Of a DNA stretch of 64,000 nucleotides, positions 32,151 through 43,234 are shown one piece after another. Each line of letters opens with the position of its first letter. Within the stretch, counting starts at the first letter, position 1. A program made the position numbers and the translations under genes. The stretch covers positions 49,240 through 113,239 of the forward strand of contig JAAEAF010003341.1 of NCBI GenBank assembly GCA_011037195.1, in the 5' to 3' direction. The DNA is from Triatoma infestans. Lineage: Eukaryota; Arthropoda; Insecta; Hemiptera; Reduviidae. The notes below the pieces were generated by a model. It was not told where the DNA came from, searched no databases, and saw only the letters and a program-made list of their open reading frames with translations.

Positions 32151-33429
32151 TAACCCAGCCCATTTATTATGGTTCTATTTACATGGATGACACTCATGAG
32201 CACTTTTGCCCAAAATGTTTAATAGCAGGTTTGACACCATGAAATCTTGAACACTTTATAAGCTACTTGATCACCAAATTTTGGATATGTGATTTTTGTT
32301 TTTATCATCAGAGTCCAGATTCTGGAGGAATACATTTAAATAGGTGGATATGTACACTTGTTTGACCACTTCGCCTGACATCCTCCATCAATCTACGAGG
32401 CTTCCCTCTCTCAGTTTTCAACCTTTTCCTTTTTTACTGATTAAAAAAATAATCTTTACAACTTCTCTTTAATAAGCTTTAATATAAGTTACTAATATTT
32501 TGGACTTATTGTTCCCTTAATACTTATTCTTCATCTTTGCTACGTCTTAACCTTATAGCGAACAAAAGATAAATCGTAAAATTTTAAGCAAAAGTGCATT
32601 TCCTTCTCAAACTTTAATTTTATTATTTCATATATTTTATTTCAAGAGATTTTCTTTTTTGTTCAAAAATTGATTGTTTTTCAAAAACAATGTATAGAAA
32701 TAGTTAAAGAAAGTGAACATAATCAGCTGAAATGTCTGAAAATAGAGAAGTATTTGTGGTTGGCAGAAATCCAACAAAGGACTACTGGTTGTAAAGTTGT
32801 AAAGTGATACGTGTGAGAAACTAATCTAGTCTATATATTTCTACCTGATTCAGCAGCTATCATCAGATGATTTTTAATGAATTCAATGATGTTCAGCAAC
32901 TTAATTAATAATTTTTTCATATCTTTATTTTTAATATCATTAAATAAACTTAATTTTTAGCGAATAACTTTGTTAATTGTTTATATTAAATTTCCAAGAA
33001 TCTAAATAAATGTAATATTTTTGTTAAAACTTTTTAGTGTAATCATTGCTGTAATCGATTAGCTCTAAATTTAAATCAAATGTTTTATAAACACAAAAGA
33101 TCGGAATAATGTCATCAATGTCTTAATTTTATGATTTGAATTATTATCAAAGTCATCAATATAAAAAAATTAAAATGAACTATCCGATTGGATTCGTATA
33201 ATTGAGAGCAAGCAATGATTGTTTCAACTCTGATTGATGTTTACTTTAAGGGCAATGATGATTAAGAACCACTTGGATGTTTGGTAATTTGGGTGTTGAT
33301 CTATTTAAGTTTTGCAAGTTATTCAGAATTCTACTAATGAAGCAAGTTTCAGCGAATTCATTAGAGTGATTACGCTTACATTATAATTTTAATATGAAAG
33401 TAATTAGTTAATTGCTTTAGTAATTCACG
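32151..33429. other. No recognised feature
   Basis: The first 200 bp may continue the LINE interrupted at 31636, but I cannot read a domain. The rest is AT-rich spacer. Confidence 0.45.
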
Positions 33430-33558
33430 CTAGTGAAAGTATTACTTCATGTCAGATTCTCGAAATTCAGTTTTCATCGAATATATATGTATTGAAGTCT
33501 TCTGAGCATGAAAAAAAGAATGTTTAGCGAATCCCATCTCTCTCTCTCTCTAGATGTG
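33430..33558 (-). repeat. Family D, part 1, interrupted by a LINE
   Basis: AAAGTATTACTTCATGTCAG, TTCTCGAAATTCAGTTTTCA and TTTAGCGAATCCCATC are reverse-orientation landmarks. The copy resumes at 34561 after a LINE insertion with a TSD. Confidence 0.6.
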
Positions 33559-34560
33559 AACAAAATATTTGTTGTTGTTGTTGAATGTAGGAGAGATTGA
33601 CATAATCCTAGAAAAACTCCCAATGAAGGTACTCCTTTGTAATTTTAATTTAATGTCTTTTTTTTTTCTTTTTTTTTTTTTCATTTTATTAAGAAATTCA
33701 CAACTATACAAACAGTATTATGAGTGAATATGATAGTAGTGACATACAAAATGGCGTGAATGTCTTGTTAGGAGATGCCTCCCAGTGGAGGTACTCCCTA
33801 ATTATTGCTATAAAATGCTAACAAGAAGTTAGATGGTCGCGCGGCCAGTGGCGTTTCAGTCTCCTGGAAGGGTTGTGTGGAATAGAAAGAGAAGAGAGTT
33901 GTTGGACTAAAGGGTTAGAATGGTTGGATGTGAGGTCATGGAATTTCTTGTAACGTGATTTTATGAACTGATGAACAAAAGGGATTTTGAGGTCACTGTG
34001 AAGGGTTAGGTTGGAAACATAGAACGGGGCATTCTTCTAAGGGTTTTGGATTGAAAAGCTTGAATGCGATATTTGTTGGAATGCTTGGTCGAACCCCAGA
34101 CCTCGCATCCGTATGTCCAGAGGGGCTTTATAATAGTGTTGTAGATAAGACTATTGTTTTCAAGAGAAAGTTTAGAGCGTCGGTCAAGTAGTCTCGAGAG
34201 AAGTTTGTAACGTCTGTTTATTTTCTGAGGAATGAAAACTTAATTATTGAGGCAGTCCCAGGCCAGCGGTATTTCAATATTCTAGGAGGATTTTCAGGGG
34301 TGGTAGAAAGAGGGCAGTATTTGAATAAGAGGGTTAGAAGGGACAGATGTGGAAATCATGGAATTTTTTATAATGGGATGTTTATTAGCTTGATGGCAAA
34401 AGGTTTTTTAAGGTCAGTGAGGAGGGTAAGATTGGAGACATAGTAAAGAGCACTAACGATTTTCCGAAGGATTGGACTTGACTGGAAGGATTGGATACGG
34501 TAGGAATTAGAAGCTTGGTTGAATCCCATAACCTTGCATCCCCAAGTATAAACAAAATAT
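33559..34560 (-). pseudogene. jockey-clade LINE C-terminus, two tandem fragments, 10-bp TSD
   Basis: A perfect 10-bp repeat AACAAAATAT (33559-33568 and 34551-34560) flanks the insert. On the minus strand a first fragment reads LGMQGYGIQPSF, YVSNLTLLTDLKKPF, SNPLIQILPSFY and LKYRWPG. It is fused directly to a second, more complete one: INRRYKLLSRLLDRRSKLSL, KPLWTYGCEVWGSTKHSNKY, FYVSNLTLHSDLKIPFVHQF, SNPLVQQLSSLSIPHNPSRR and LKRHWPRDHLTS. These are typical of the thumb and C-terminus of jockey-clade RTs. A 3' UTR with AATAAA and a poly-A run follows (33655-33700), then a further repeat of GGAGTACC and a CAA-rich tail. Frameshifts throughout; inactive. Confidence 0.8.
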
Positions 34561-34995
34561 CTTACAACAAAAAGTCATAGAAAATCTTGATATAACGTTC
34601 AGATACCATCTCCGGCATGTGATCGTAAGGTTTTGGTCAAATCCCATCAACCGGAAGTGCTATCAAAAAAATCGTTTAGGTGTTGTTGTCAAATATTTCC
34701 ATCGATTTCTTTTAAACTTCGTTTACTATCTACTCACATAAATAACTATCGCTTTTATATAAAATATTTTTACTTTTTCTAGAACAATTTGTGGGAAGAA
34801 ATAGGTTAAGCATTCGTCTAAAGTACCACTTCAGTACAATGTATGGTTTTCTATAGTCTTACGTTCTTTGGGTTCTTTAAAACAATTGTTAGAATTCCAA
34901 ATTTGAAGAACCCGGACGTGCGACTTTATAAAATAGGTTTTTGAGGTTTTGACGATTTTCTTTAAACTTTGAAAACTAACTGCGCAAATTAATTA
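34561..34995 (-). repeat. Family D, part 2
   Basis: Continues the copy broken by the LINE: AATCCCATCAACCGGAAGTG, CATCGATTTCTTTTAAACTT, TAGAACAATTTGTGGG and CCACTTCAGTACAATGTATG. Reverse orientation. Confidence 0.6.
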
Positions 34996-36870
34996 AATTT
35001 TCAAAAATTATTTAGTTTTATTTATTGTTGCAGCGCTGTCTTTTGAGCCCAATTTAAAATCACTTATACTGCCTCCCTTCGGAAGGAACTTCTCTATTTG
35101 CTCGTATATTAGTGCAAATATGAAAAATTACAAGTATAAAGAAAAATTTAGTCAATTTTAAATGTTTATCAACTTCAGCAAGAAAGAGAGAGTCAACACT
35201 AGACTTCTTTTGAAGATAATTACATCAAATCTACATAATTATTATTCAAGATCGATTATAAATGTTTTCATGTATACATATAAACTTTCTCTAAATGAAA
35301 CATAAACTATAAATGATATGTCATTTAATGAAAATTACCACAGTCATGCAATAAAGTTTGAAAATGTTAACATGTAAACATGTGAAACAACGGAAATACA
35401 ATGTTCCTTTCTCTGTATGTATATATTTTATTTTCAACATTTGACAGAGTATTACGTGTTGTTAAATAAAAATACTGTCAATGAAAGATAATTACTTATA
35501 TAGGTGAGAAATAGAATGTAATAAAATCTTTTACTATTTACTGTATATAGAAGCGTTGTTTGTGGCTTTAAGTTCCCTAAACTTGACTATGTATCCTATG
35601 TTTAGTTTCAACATAGACTACATAATTGTCACGCATTCAACTTGAGTACATAGTATTATGACATCTGATCGTGTTTAGTTGCCGCATTTTGTTGAACAAG
35701 GAACGTGATACAGCATAATGCTTAATAGTAAATATCATTCTCTCTCACTTTCTCTTCTTACCACTTCTAGACGAGTGTCATAACCTTTTTTTATTTTATT
35801 ACTATTTATTTATTTATTTAAATAGTTTTACTTTCATTTTAAAATCCCTTTGGTTTCTAATTTTTTTTTTTTTATCTTTTAATCACTTTATTGACTTCTC
35901 AATTTTGCAGATTAAATTAAAATAAGAATAAGTTTTTTTTTTTTTAATTAATAACGCAAACTTTTAATGCCCTTTTAAATGCAATATTAGAAAATTTATA
36001 GCTTGTGGCTGTCTAGGACGATTAATTTCCATTCTGATAGGAAACATTCCAAAGTGATGTAAATAACACGGACCTTGCATGGTTATTTGAGAAGGAGGGG
36101 ATAGAACCAGTTTTATGAGTGGCTGCAGATATTACAGCTCCTATGTATAGCCTTGATAAACCTTTCTGATAACTTAGAACCAGAGATAGTAGCATAGAAA
36201 TAAGGAATTCCTCGCTGTGGGTCTTTATTGATATGTGCACTACCACAAAATGAAGGAAAGAGTCAGGTGATAATAGATTAAACAAAAGATTAATTTCACG
36301 GATTGTCTAGGTAAACTATAAACCACAGATGCTGCCAGATTTTAAGAAGGATTTATGTTTCCAGATTCGAGATGGTCTTATCGGTGTTAGAACTATTAGT
36401 ATCTATTCTGTCTGCATTGAGAGCGTTTGGACAAGGATGTCACAATGTGCTAATAGAATTAGGTCATACTGTTTATATTTAAGGTCTTCGATTTTTTTTT
36501 TTTGTAACTTTTTTAATTTTGCTGTGTATATAATTTATAAATCAGTACTTGAAGTATAGATCTCCAGTTAACACCAACTATTCGTCAAACAAGGGAGTTG
36601 CTGCTTCGCTATAGTTACAGAAAGACTACTCTGAAAAAAGGCAAGCCTCCTTTAGCTTTGATATATTTGAGCGATTCTTGCAATGATTAAAGAAAGAATA
36701 GTAACATTATTTAAGTCCTTGAGAAAGGGGATTCTTAGTTTGATAATGCAGTGTTTAACCATAAGTTTAAATACCACAGTTTTAAGAAACACTTTGTACT
36801 GAATATGCAAGAATCGCTATCATCAATAGTTGCAACTTTTAGTTGTACTACAGGACTGGCTTCAGTCGTT
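34996..36870. other. No recognised feature (1.9 kb)
   Basis: AT-rich. The open frames at 36022-36285 and 36329-36559 have no recognisable domain. No RNA gene or shared repeat seen. Confidence 0.5.
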
Positions 36871-36930
36871 CTCCAACCATTACCAACCATTGGCCTCCAA
36901 CCATTGACAACCATTGGCCTCCAACCATTC
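36871..36930. repeat. 24-bp tandem repeat, about 2.5 copies
   Basis: The unit CCATTGACAACCATTGGCCT plus CCAA recurs with one or two substitutions. Because 24 is a multiple of three, both strands stay open: QPLTTIGL on plus and NGWRPMV on minus. No sign that either is a gene. Confidence 0.8.
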
Positions 36931-37764
36931 AAATTTATAAGAGACCTGCTCAAAACAGGTTCTTCCCAGGAACAGATTATGTCATTCTTTCTCTCTCTTA
37001 GAGATTCCTTTGTTAGCAAATTCTAAACTAAAATTGCTTTAAATTAAGGATTAGTGCTAGCGTTTCCTTTTCTACAGTATCAGAATTGAGTGATGCTATT
37101 CTGATCTGTTTTAGATAAGACAGATTGTCAGCTCTAGGATTGTTAAAATGCTTTACAATATGGGAATGTAGTTAGAGGGCAAACCTGTACAAGGTGGCTA
37201 GTTCCTGTTATAAAGAAAGCCACTCCATCTAATTGAATTCCCCTTGATAGATGGCCCTTGTGCTGTAAAGAAGGGGAAGTAAGGGACCTATGGTCTTCTC
37301 TGCTGGCAAAGGTTTCGGTTCCACCCATGCTCTAACTACATCCACATTGGTACAAACACTCGACTGCAATCACATCCTAAACTGCCTCTACTTATTACTT
37401 TCTTATATATCAGGGAAACTACTTTAATACTAACCATTCTGAAAATATCATACTCCTTTGACCTTCCCCCCCTCTTTTTTTTTGTATTTTTCTTTTTCTG
37501 TCCCGCACTCCCGACATCTCATTGAACCTTCCCCAAAAAGGGCCAAACAAATCAATTGATAAGGCATGTAACATTGAAATGGTTTGAGGGAGGATCTGAT
37601 GAATGAACCATGTTCCTTTCTAGCGCTCACACTTATTATAAACAGTACAAAGAATGAAAGAAAGCACAATATTGATTGTTTATGAACTTCGTATTGCTTT
37701 CAGAGCCCATTTGTTTCGATTAAAATTTAAGTGTTTTATATCTCTGGGGTCAATCTTTTTTTTA
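36931..37764. other. No recognised feature
   Basis: Moderately AT-rich spacer. The part from 37140 to 37400 is less AT-rich, but no protein or repeat family was recognised. Confidence 0.45.
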
Positions 37765-37955
37765 CTTTCTCTTACTCATAGTAGGAAGTATTGTAATGGT
37801 GTCAATTTTCAATGTCGAGTTTTCACCGGAAATATCCGTTTTGAGGTCCCCTGAGTCCAAAAAAGTGGTTTTTAGCAAATGGTGTGTGTGTGTGTGTGTG
37901 TGTGTATGTATTTGAATAGCATAGCTCAAAAACGAAAAACCGTGTGCAATCCAGT
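37765..37955 (-). repeat. Family D end with GT run
   Basis: TTACTTTCTCTTACTCATAG, GGAAGTATTGTAATGGTGTC, GTTTTCACCGGAAATATCCG, GAGGTCCCCTGAGTCC, AAAAAGTGGTTTTTAGCAAA, GT microsatellite (37881-37905), then CATAGCTCAAAAACGAAAAA. A well-preserved but short reverse copy. Confidence 0.7.
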
Positions 37956-38879
37956 GTGTAAAAAGACTTTATTCTCGTATTAAATATTATACTTTTTCTA
38001 CACAGCTAAAAATTCGTAAAAAAAAGAAGTGAAACATGTACTTAATCTGTATGTGAATATAGTCTATTGAAAAGGGAAATATTACGTTCAAAAATCCAAT
38101 GTTTAGTTTATTGTTAATTTGTTTTTAATATGTTAGAATAACTGATTTATTTAAAAACTTCCACTACTTAAATATTATCAATATATTTTAGAAATTTCCC
38201 AAAAATTGGTTTTAAAATAACCTTAAAATTGATTTAATCGAAAGTTGGCAACATTGGCTTTTACTTTTAATCTCAAGACTTTAAAAATCACTTTTCATCT
38301 CTAGAGTACAACTTTAGCTACTGAACAATGGTTATTTTTATTTTTCACCTTCTGTAGACAAAATTAATTTTGAAATTATCTTACGATTACAACATATTAC
38401 GAAGATAGTTTAAAAATAGTAATTTGATATAAGAGTTTTATATATATATATTAGAATTATAAATTATAGCTCTCTAAATTTCTTTTATAACTATTGGATG
38501 ATAATAGTATGAAATTTTATCTTAACAGATTGGACATGTAAATTATATGTGATGTCAGTCATCATCATTACAAAGCATTGTGGCATTCATTTGCTACTGA
38601 ATCGAATATAATATTGTTGTATATTTATCTTTTATGGATGTATGTTTCCCTATTTTACTTTCATTCCATCATGTTACATATTACTTCCGGGTGCACAGAC
38701 CGTAAAAAAAAAGCGTCTGCATCATAGCGCTCATAATACAATGGATTATTTGGTGACCATTGTTTGCTCCAAGTACACTACTGTAAATACGTATATTTCT
38801 CTCTTCATATGTCTTAATAGACCAGATATAAATTATGTATACAATATTTTATTATTATTATTCAAATATTGTTGCACAA
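37956..38879. other. No recognised feature
   Basis: AT-rich spacer. The open frame at 38642-39013 runs into the hammerhead-like repeat and has no recognisable domain. Confidence 0.5.
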
Positions 38880-39075
38880 TTGTTGAATATGTGGATGGAT
38901 CTGCAATGCTGGATAACATCTGGATTTTAACCGTCTTAGCATACATATTTATGATATGCTTGGCCGGTTTCGGATTTTCATCCATCGTCAGAGTAAGATT
39001 ATCAAGTTCATGAAGAGAGCCGACTTCATGCTTAATGTTTTTGTCATGCAATGCTATAATGGATAAAATCCCAGA
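38880..39075 (-). mobile_element. Hammerhead-like repeat, family H3, copy 1
   Basis: Minus orientation. The outer part on the minus strand reads ATCCAGCATTGCAGATCCAT and CCACATATTC, which resembles the H1 3' end (CCAGCTCTGCGGAACMAACCAC). Short inverted arms pair GGATTTTAACCGTCTTAGCA (left) with GCTATAATGGATAAAATCC (right). A hammerhead-like core lies at 38961-38995. A second copy in the same orientation is at 41412-41585. Confidence 0.6.
38961..38995 (-). ncRNA. Hammerhead-like motif in H3
   Basis: Minus strand: CTGACGA (fits CUGANGA), T, then GGAT-GAAA-ATCC (stem II), GAAA, CCGG, CC. The stem III palindrome is present but the cleavage triplet reads GCC instead of GUC, and stem I is poor. 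Probably inactive as it stands. Confidence 0.45.
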
Positions 39076-40144
39076 TTGGTGCTGACTTTATTGTAATACT
39101 CTTAGACAAAAATAAATTTTAATATATATTTTTTTTAATAGTACTTAAAAATATATTTACCATTAACAATTAACGGTAAATTTTTGGTTTGTACTGACAT
39201 ACAAAGGCGTCCTATTTTCTTTTCATTTTCTAATGGAAATCCATGCTATTATTTGATAAGCTTGCGGCTTAATGTTCCATTTTTTTTAATTAACATCACC
39301 ATCTCTTTTATAAGAAAATCAATAGAATTCAATCTATTCATGCACTAATTAGAAACTTTTAAGCTACCTTCTTAGGATTAATACTATGTTCATGGGATTG
39401 GCAGGCCTGATTTGCATGGAGACTAATTTCAGCTGCTTAAAAGCATAAATATCATAAATAAATAAAGGATGGTGTGCATAATATCGAAATAGTTACAGAA
39501 AGTGGAAATTTTCTAGCATGCGTAGATAATAAGGAGAACGGAGTGTTATAAAAAAAGACATCACTTCAGAACTGTAAGTGGAGAAAAATTTATTGTCGAA
39601 GTAATCTATTGGAGAACTTAATTTGTTTGAAAACTCTATTTTCCAAAAGATTTTTGCAGAACTGCTTAAGATGTTGATGAATTGAAATACTTCATTTTAC
39701 AAAAATTGGATTAACTTTTTGGCTCGTTTTGGGAGTATTTTCACGCTTTGGACCTAGCATATGGTTGGCTATTCTTTTACAAGTCTGATTTTTTTTTTTT
39801 TTTATTATTGAAGATTTTCTAAGCGCACGCTACTGGCTAGTGTTCTTGATATGTGCAATATGCTAAGAAATTCAAATTAATGAAGTTTATGATAGAATTA
39901 ATCATTCATCTCGACTATACAAAGAAGTAGCCAGAAATATGAAGTATTTCCTCCAATGCATCTTGTCAAATCCTTCATAAGAACCAACAGCCTATATAAA
40001 ATACAGGCAATGGTACATTTAGTGAACATTCCAAATTTGGAAAAAAATGATCAATTGCACTATGAATATATATATATATATAAGTGTATAACACTAGAAT
40101 TCTTTTTTCTTTTCTTAAATTTAGAAATTATAGTTGAATATTTG
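39076..40144. other. No recognised feature
   Basis: AT-rich with a T-run at 39790-39803. Nothing supported. Confidence 0.5.
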
Positions 40145-41411
40145 GATAAATTTTCCATAATACATATGATCCCCAAACCTAATAAGCCAGCTCACCTTCC
40201 TGCCTCTTACCGTCCCATCAGCCTCCTTCCCATCCAGGCTAAATATTAGAAAAAATACTCCTCCAATGTCTCCTATCTACCCTAGAGCCCCTTCAATTTA
40301 ACCCCCATCACCAGTTTGGGTTTCGGAGTGGTCATACCACTATCCAGCAGGCACATCGCGTTGTTGATGCTATCGCCGATTCCCTTGCGAAGAAGCAATA
40401 TTATGCTGACGTCTTTTTGGACATTTCCAAAGCATTTGACTACCTCTGGCACGAAGGTCTCTTACAGAAGCTCAAGGATATCCTACCAAATATCTACTAT
40501 CTTATCCTAAAATCCTACCTTCCAACCGTTCCTATCATGTCACCCAAGGATTTCCCACTTCCAGAACTTATACCATCCTAGCCGGTGTGTCCCAAAGCTG
40601 CATCCTGATACCTATCCTTTATACCCGAACTGCTGATATCCCCGAGCGTCCTAATACAACCATTTATACTTATGAAAAGTCACCGCAATCCTTTCCTCTC
40701 ATAATGATCCCGTAATCGCTTAATGATCCATTCCAGCTCATTCCCAATCACTCGAGTTCCGAGTAACAAAATCCAGAATAAATATCAAAAAAGTTTGTCC
40801 TCCAGTTTACCTATTCAGCACTCCTATCCCACCGGCATTCGTTATCTTGGTATGTATCTAGACAAGCGACTAACCTGGAACCATGCACTAGATACTTCCC
40901 TCAACAACCGTTTCAGACTACTTGCTAGACTCCTTGACAAGTGCTCCAAACTCAATCTATAGAAGAAAAGACGACTCTGTACTACATTACTCGCACCTAT
41001 CTGGATGTACGAATTAGAACTCTTCGGAACCACAAAACGAACGAACCTCAATGAATACAAACCCCGAGTCCAGAATACTTCAACGAATAGTCAGTGCTCC
41101 TTATTACATTTCTAACCCTTACAATCCACACAGATCTGAAGATTCCTTTTGTCCACGATGTAGCAAAGCTTCGGTACAAGAAATTCCGCTGCAGTCTCCA
41201 TCTTCATCCCAGTCCTCTCGCCCAAACCCTCTCCTCCACGTCACTTCCAGGCAATCCCGCAAGGCGATTGAAACATCGTTGACCCCGCGACCTTCTATGT
41301 AACTTATGGTAGTTGTTGCTGAATAACTACCATTCATGACCATCACGTCATTGTTTATATCACCTAGCTTATTTACGATGAAAATATTCAATAAAAGAAT
41401 TTTAAAAAAAA
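40145..41411 (+). pseudogene. jockey-clade LINE, RT remnant with 3' tail
   Basis: Plus-strand RT in several broken frames: IPKPNKPAHLPASYRPISLL (40168-40230), FRSGHTTIQQAHRVVDAIAD, ADVFLDISKAFDYLWHEGLL (motif A, about 40410-40465), a decayed motif B (AGVSQSCILIPILYT), a destroyed motif C (TIYTYEKSPQ where TYADD is expected, about 40660-40690), IRYLGMYLDKRLTWNHALDT (about 40840-40900), LARLLDKCSKLNL, then a C-terminal DLKIPFVHDVAK ... HPSPLAQ ... PARRLK. A 3' UTR with CAATAAAAG and a poly-A run (41402-41411) follows. Endonuclease and ORF1 missing. The poly-A directly abuts an H3 repeat. Confidence 0.82.
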
Positions 41412-41585
41412 ATATATGTGGATGGGTCTGCAATGCTGGATATCATATGGGATTTTATCCGTCGTAGCATGCATGTTTTTGTTTATTCCTCACCGATTTC
41501 AGATTTTCATCCAACGTCGGAGTAAAGTTATCTCCAATTTATGTAGAGAATTGACTTCATTTTAATGTTTTCGTTTCCACTACTC
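41412..41585 (-). mobile_element. Hammerhead-like repeat, family H3, copy 2
   Basis: Same block order as 38880-39075: GTGGATGGGTCTGCAATGCT, GGGATTTTATCCGTCGTAGC, CACCGATTTCAGATTTTCAT and CCAACGTCGGAGTAAAG. On the minus strand the core reads CCGACGT, GGATGAAAATC, TGAAATCGGT, so the CUGANGA box is damaged. Partial and older than copy 1. Confidence 0.5.
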
Positions 41586-42599
41586 TTGTGTTGATATGCG
41601 GGAGAGGTTGAAATGTTCTGTACTGTTTCGATGTTTGATGTTGTGAAGGTTAGGGAAGTTAAGAAGGTTTCAATTGTTTAGTCGAGGAGTATAGTTATTG
41701 GTGGCATATTTGAATTATGTTGTAGAGACTCTTTTAAAAATGAGCCAGGACAGAAAGCTTGGGAAAATTAATAACACAGTAAACGATCTACTTAGTCAAC
41801 ATACTGTCTACATATTTGTCTAAGAAAAGGCACTAAAATATAACTATTTTTATTTTTCTAAGTCAGAAAATAAAGTAATGATAGAAATAAAGCAACGACA
41901 ACAAAATAATAAAAGTTACTTTAATTCTAAAAATACACCCTACCACTAACAACATAAAAAGGTAAAAATATCTGTCAGTAAAAGTAATAAAGTGTACCTG
42001 AACAAACAATCAGTTTTAAACATAATTCTTTCACATTCCATGGAGCCCATAGAATTCTATAGTTATTTGTTGTAGGAAATTATAAAATTATGCAACTATT
42101 ATTTCATAATGATAATTTACGTTAAAAAGAAAAAAAAAAAAATGAAATCTATAATTACCGAAAGTACAATTTGTCTGTTTACGTATTTGTTAAAAAAAAA
42201 CAACAAAAAAAACACCTGTAACATTCTAATGTAAATAAATAAATAAAGTTAGTTAGTTGAACAAGAATATATTTGTTATCGGTAGTTTCTAATACATTTC
42301 AGTATATTATTAAAATAATAATATACACAAAATTGTCTGATTTATTTTTAATCACTTACACCATTAAACTTACGTAATAAGAACATTGTTTATTTTAAAT
42401 TATAATAAGATAATTATTTGTACATGTAATTGAATATGTTTATATGGGGGGGGGGGGCATTAAGAAATCTCTCTTAGCAGTAACAGGAAGTATTGTTTAT
42501 TTATTTTTCATTAATTTGTTAATTATTAAAGTTTTGGTTATTTATTTGTAATTCAATTATACCTTTAATTATTTTTTCCCATTTGTTTTTCTTAAAAGA
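41586..42599. other. No recognised feature; poly-G run
   Basis: AT-rich spacer with a 12-base G run at 42446-42457. Nothing supported. Confidence 0.5.
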
Positions 42600-42934
42600 A
42601 AACGAAAATATTCGGATCGCTCAAATATTCGAAATTGAGTTTTCACCGGAAATATGTGTTTTGAAATCTGTATACAATCAACATATCTCAAAAACAAAAA
42701 ATCATTAGATAGCACATACTTAATATTTCGCTTAGGCACCACTACCGCTTCTGGCGTAAAGATTTCAGTGAAAATCTATCTTCTGTTTTTCACTGTAATA
42801 TATTTTTTCTTGCAGTTTTTCTCGAAGATTCCTCTTTCTTGATGATTTTTTTTTTTTTTAAACTTCCATACTAACTACATATTTAAATGCCTATCACTTT
42901 TACTTGAAATATATTTTCTTGCAAAGATTTCAGA
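42600..42934 (-). repeat. Family D fragment
   Basis: CGCTCAAATATTCGAAATTG, GAGTTTTCACCGGAAATATG, CATATCTCAAAAACAAAAAA, ACCACTACCGCTTCTGG and TATCACTTTTACTTGAAATA. Reverse orientation, without the GT run. Confidence 0.6.
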
Positions 42935-43190
42935 TCGTCTGCGTTTAGTACAAATTTAATACCATGAAAAATAGACTGAATCAATGTCATTAATGTATAA
43001 ATTAATGAGAAGGAGACCTAAGCAAGAGCCTTGTGGTACTCCAGATTTTGCTTCAATGTAAGGAGATAAAGATGAATTAAATTTGATACAATAAAATCTA
43101 TTTTTTAAACAACTATTTTTAACCAGTCCAGGAACGATCCATGGAAACCGATGAGTAAAAGTTTATGGATAAAGCACCTTCATTTATCCT
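42935..43190 (-). pseudogene. LINE RT fragment, motif B region
   Basis: On the minus strand: FIHKLLLIGFHGSFLDWLK, a break, KNRFYCIKFNSSLSPYIEAK, SGVPQGSCLGLLLINLYIND and ID. This is the region from just after RT motif A through motif B (GVPQGS). It is a different family from the plus-strand LINE that begins about 45 bp to the right. Too short to place in a clade. Confidence 0.7.
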
Positions 43191-43234
43191 TCATTCTAGA
43201 TAGTAGAATATGGATTTGCATTGTTGGATGCTAT

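Noticed and set aside
38642..39013. 123-codon open frame, plus strand
   Set aside because: No recognisable domain, ends inside the H3 repeat, and its composition is that of the AT-rich background.
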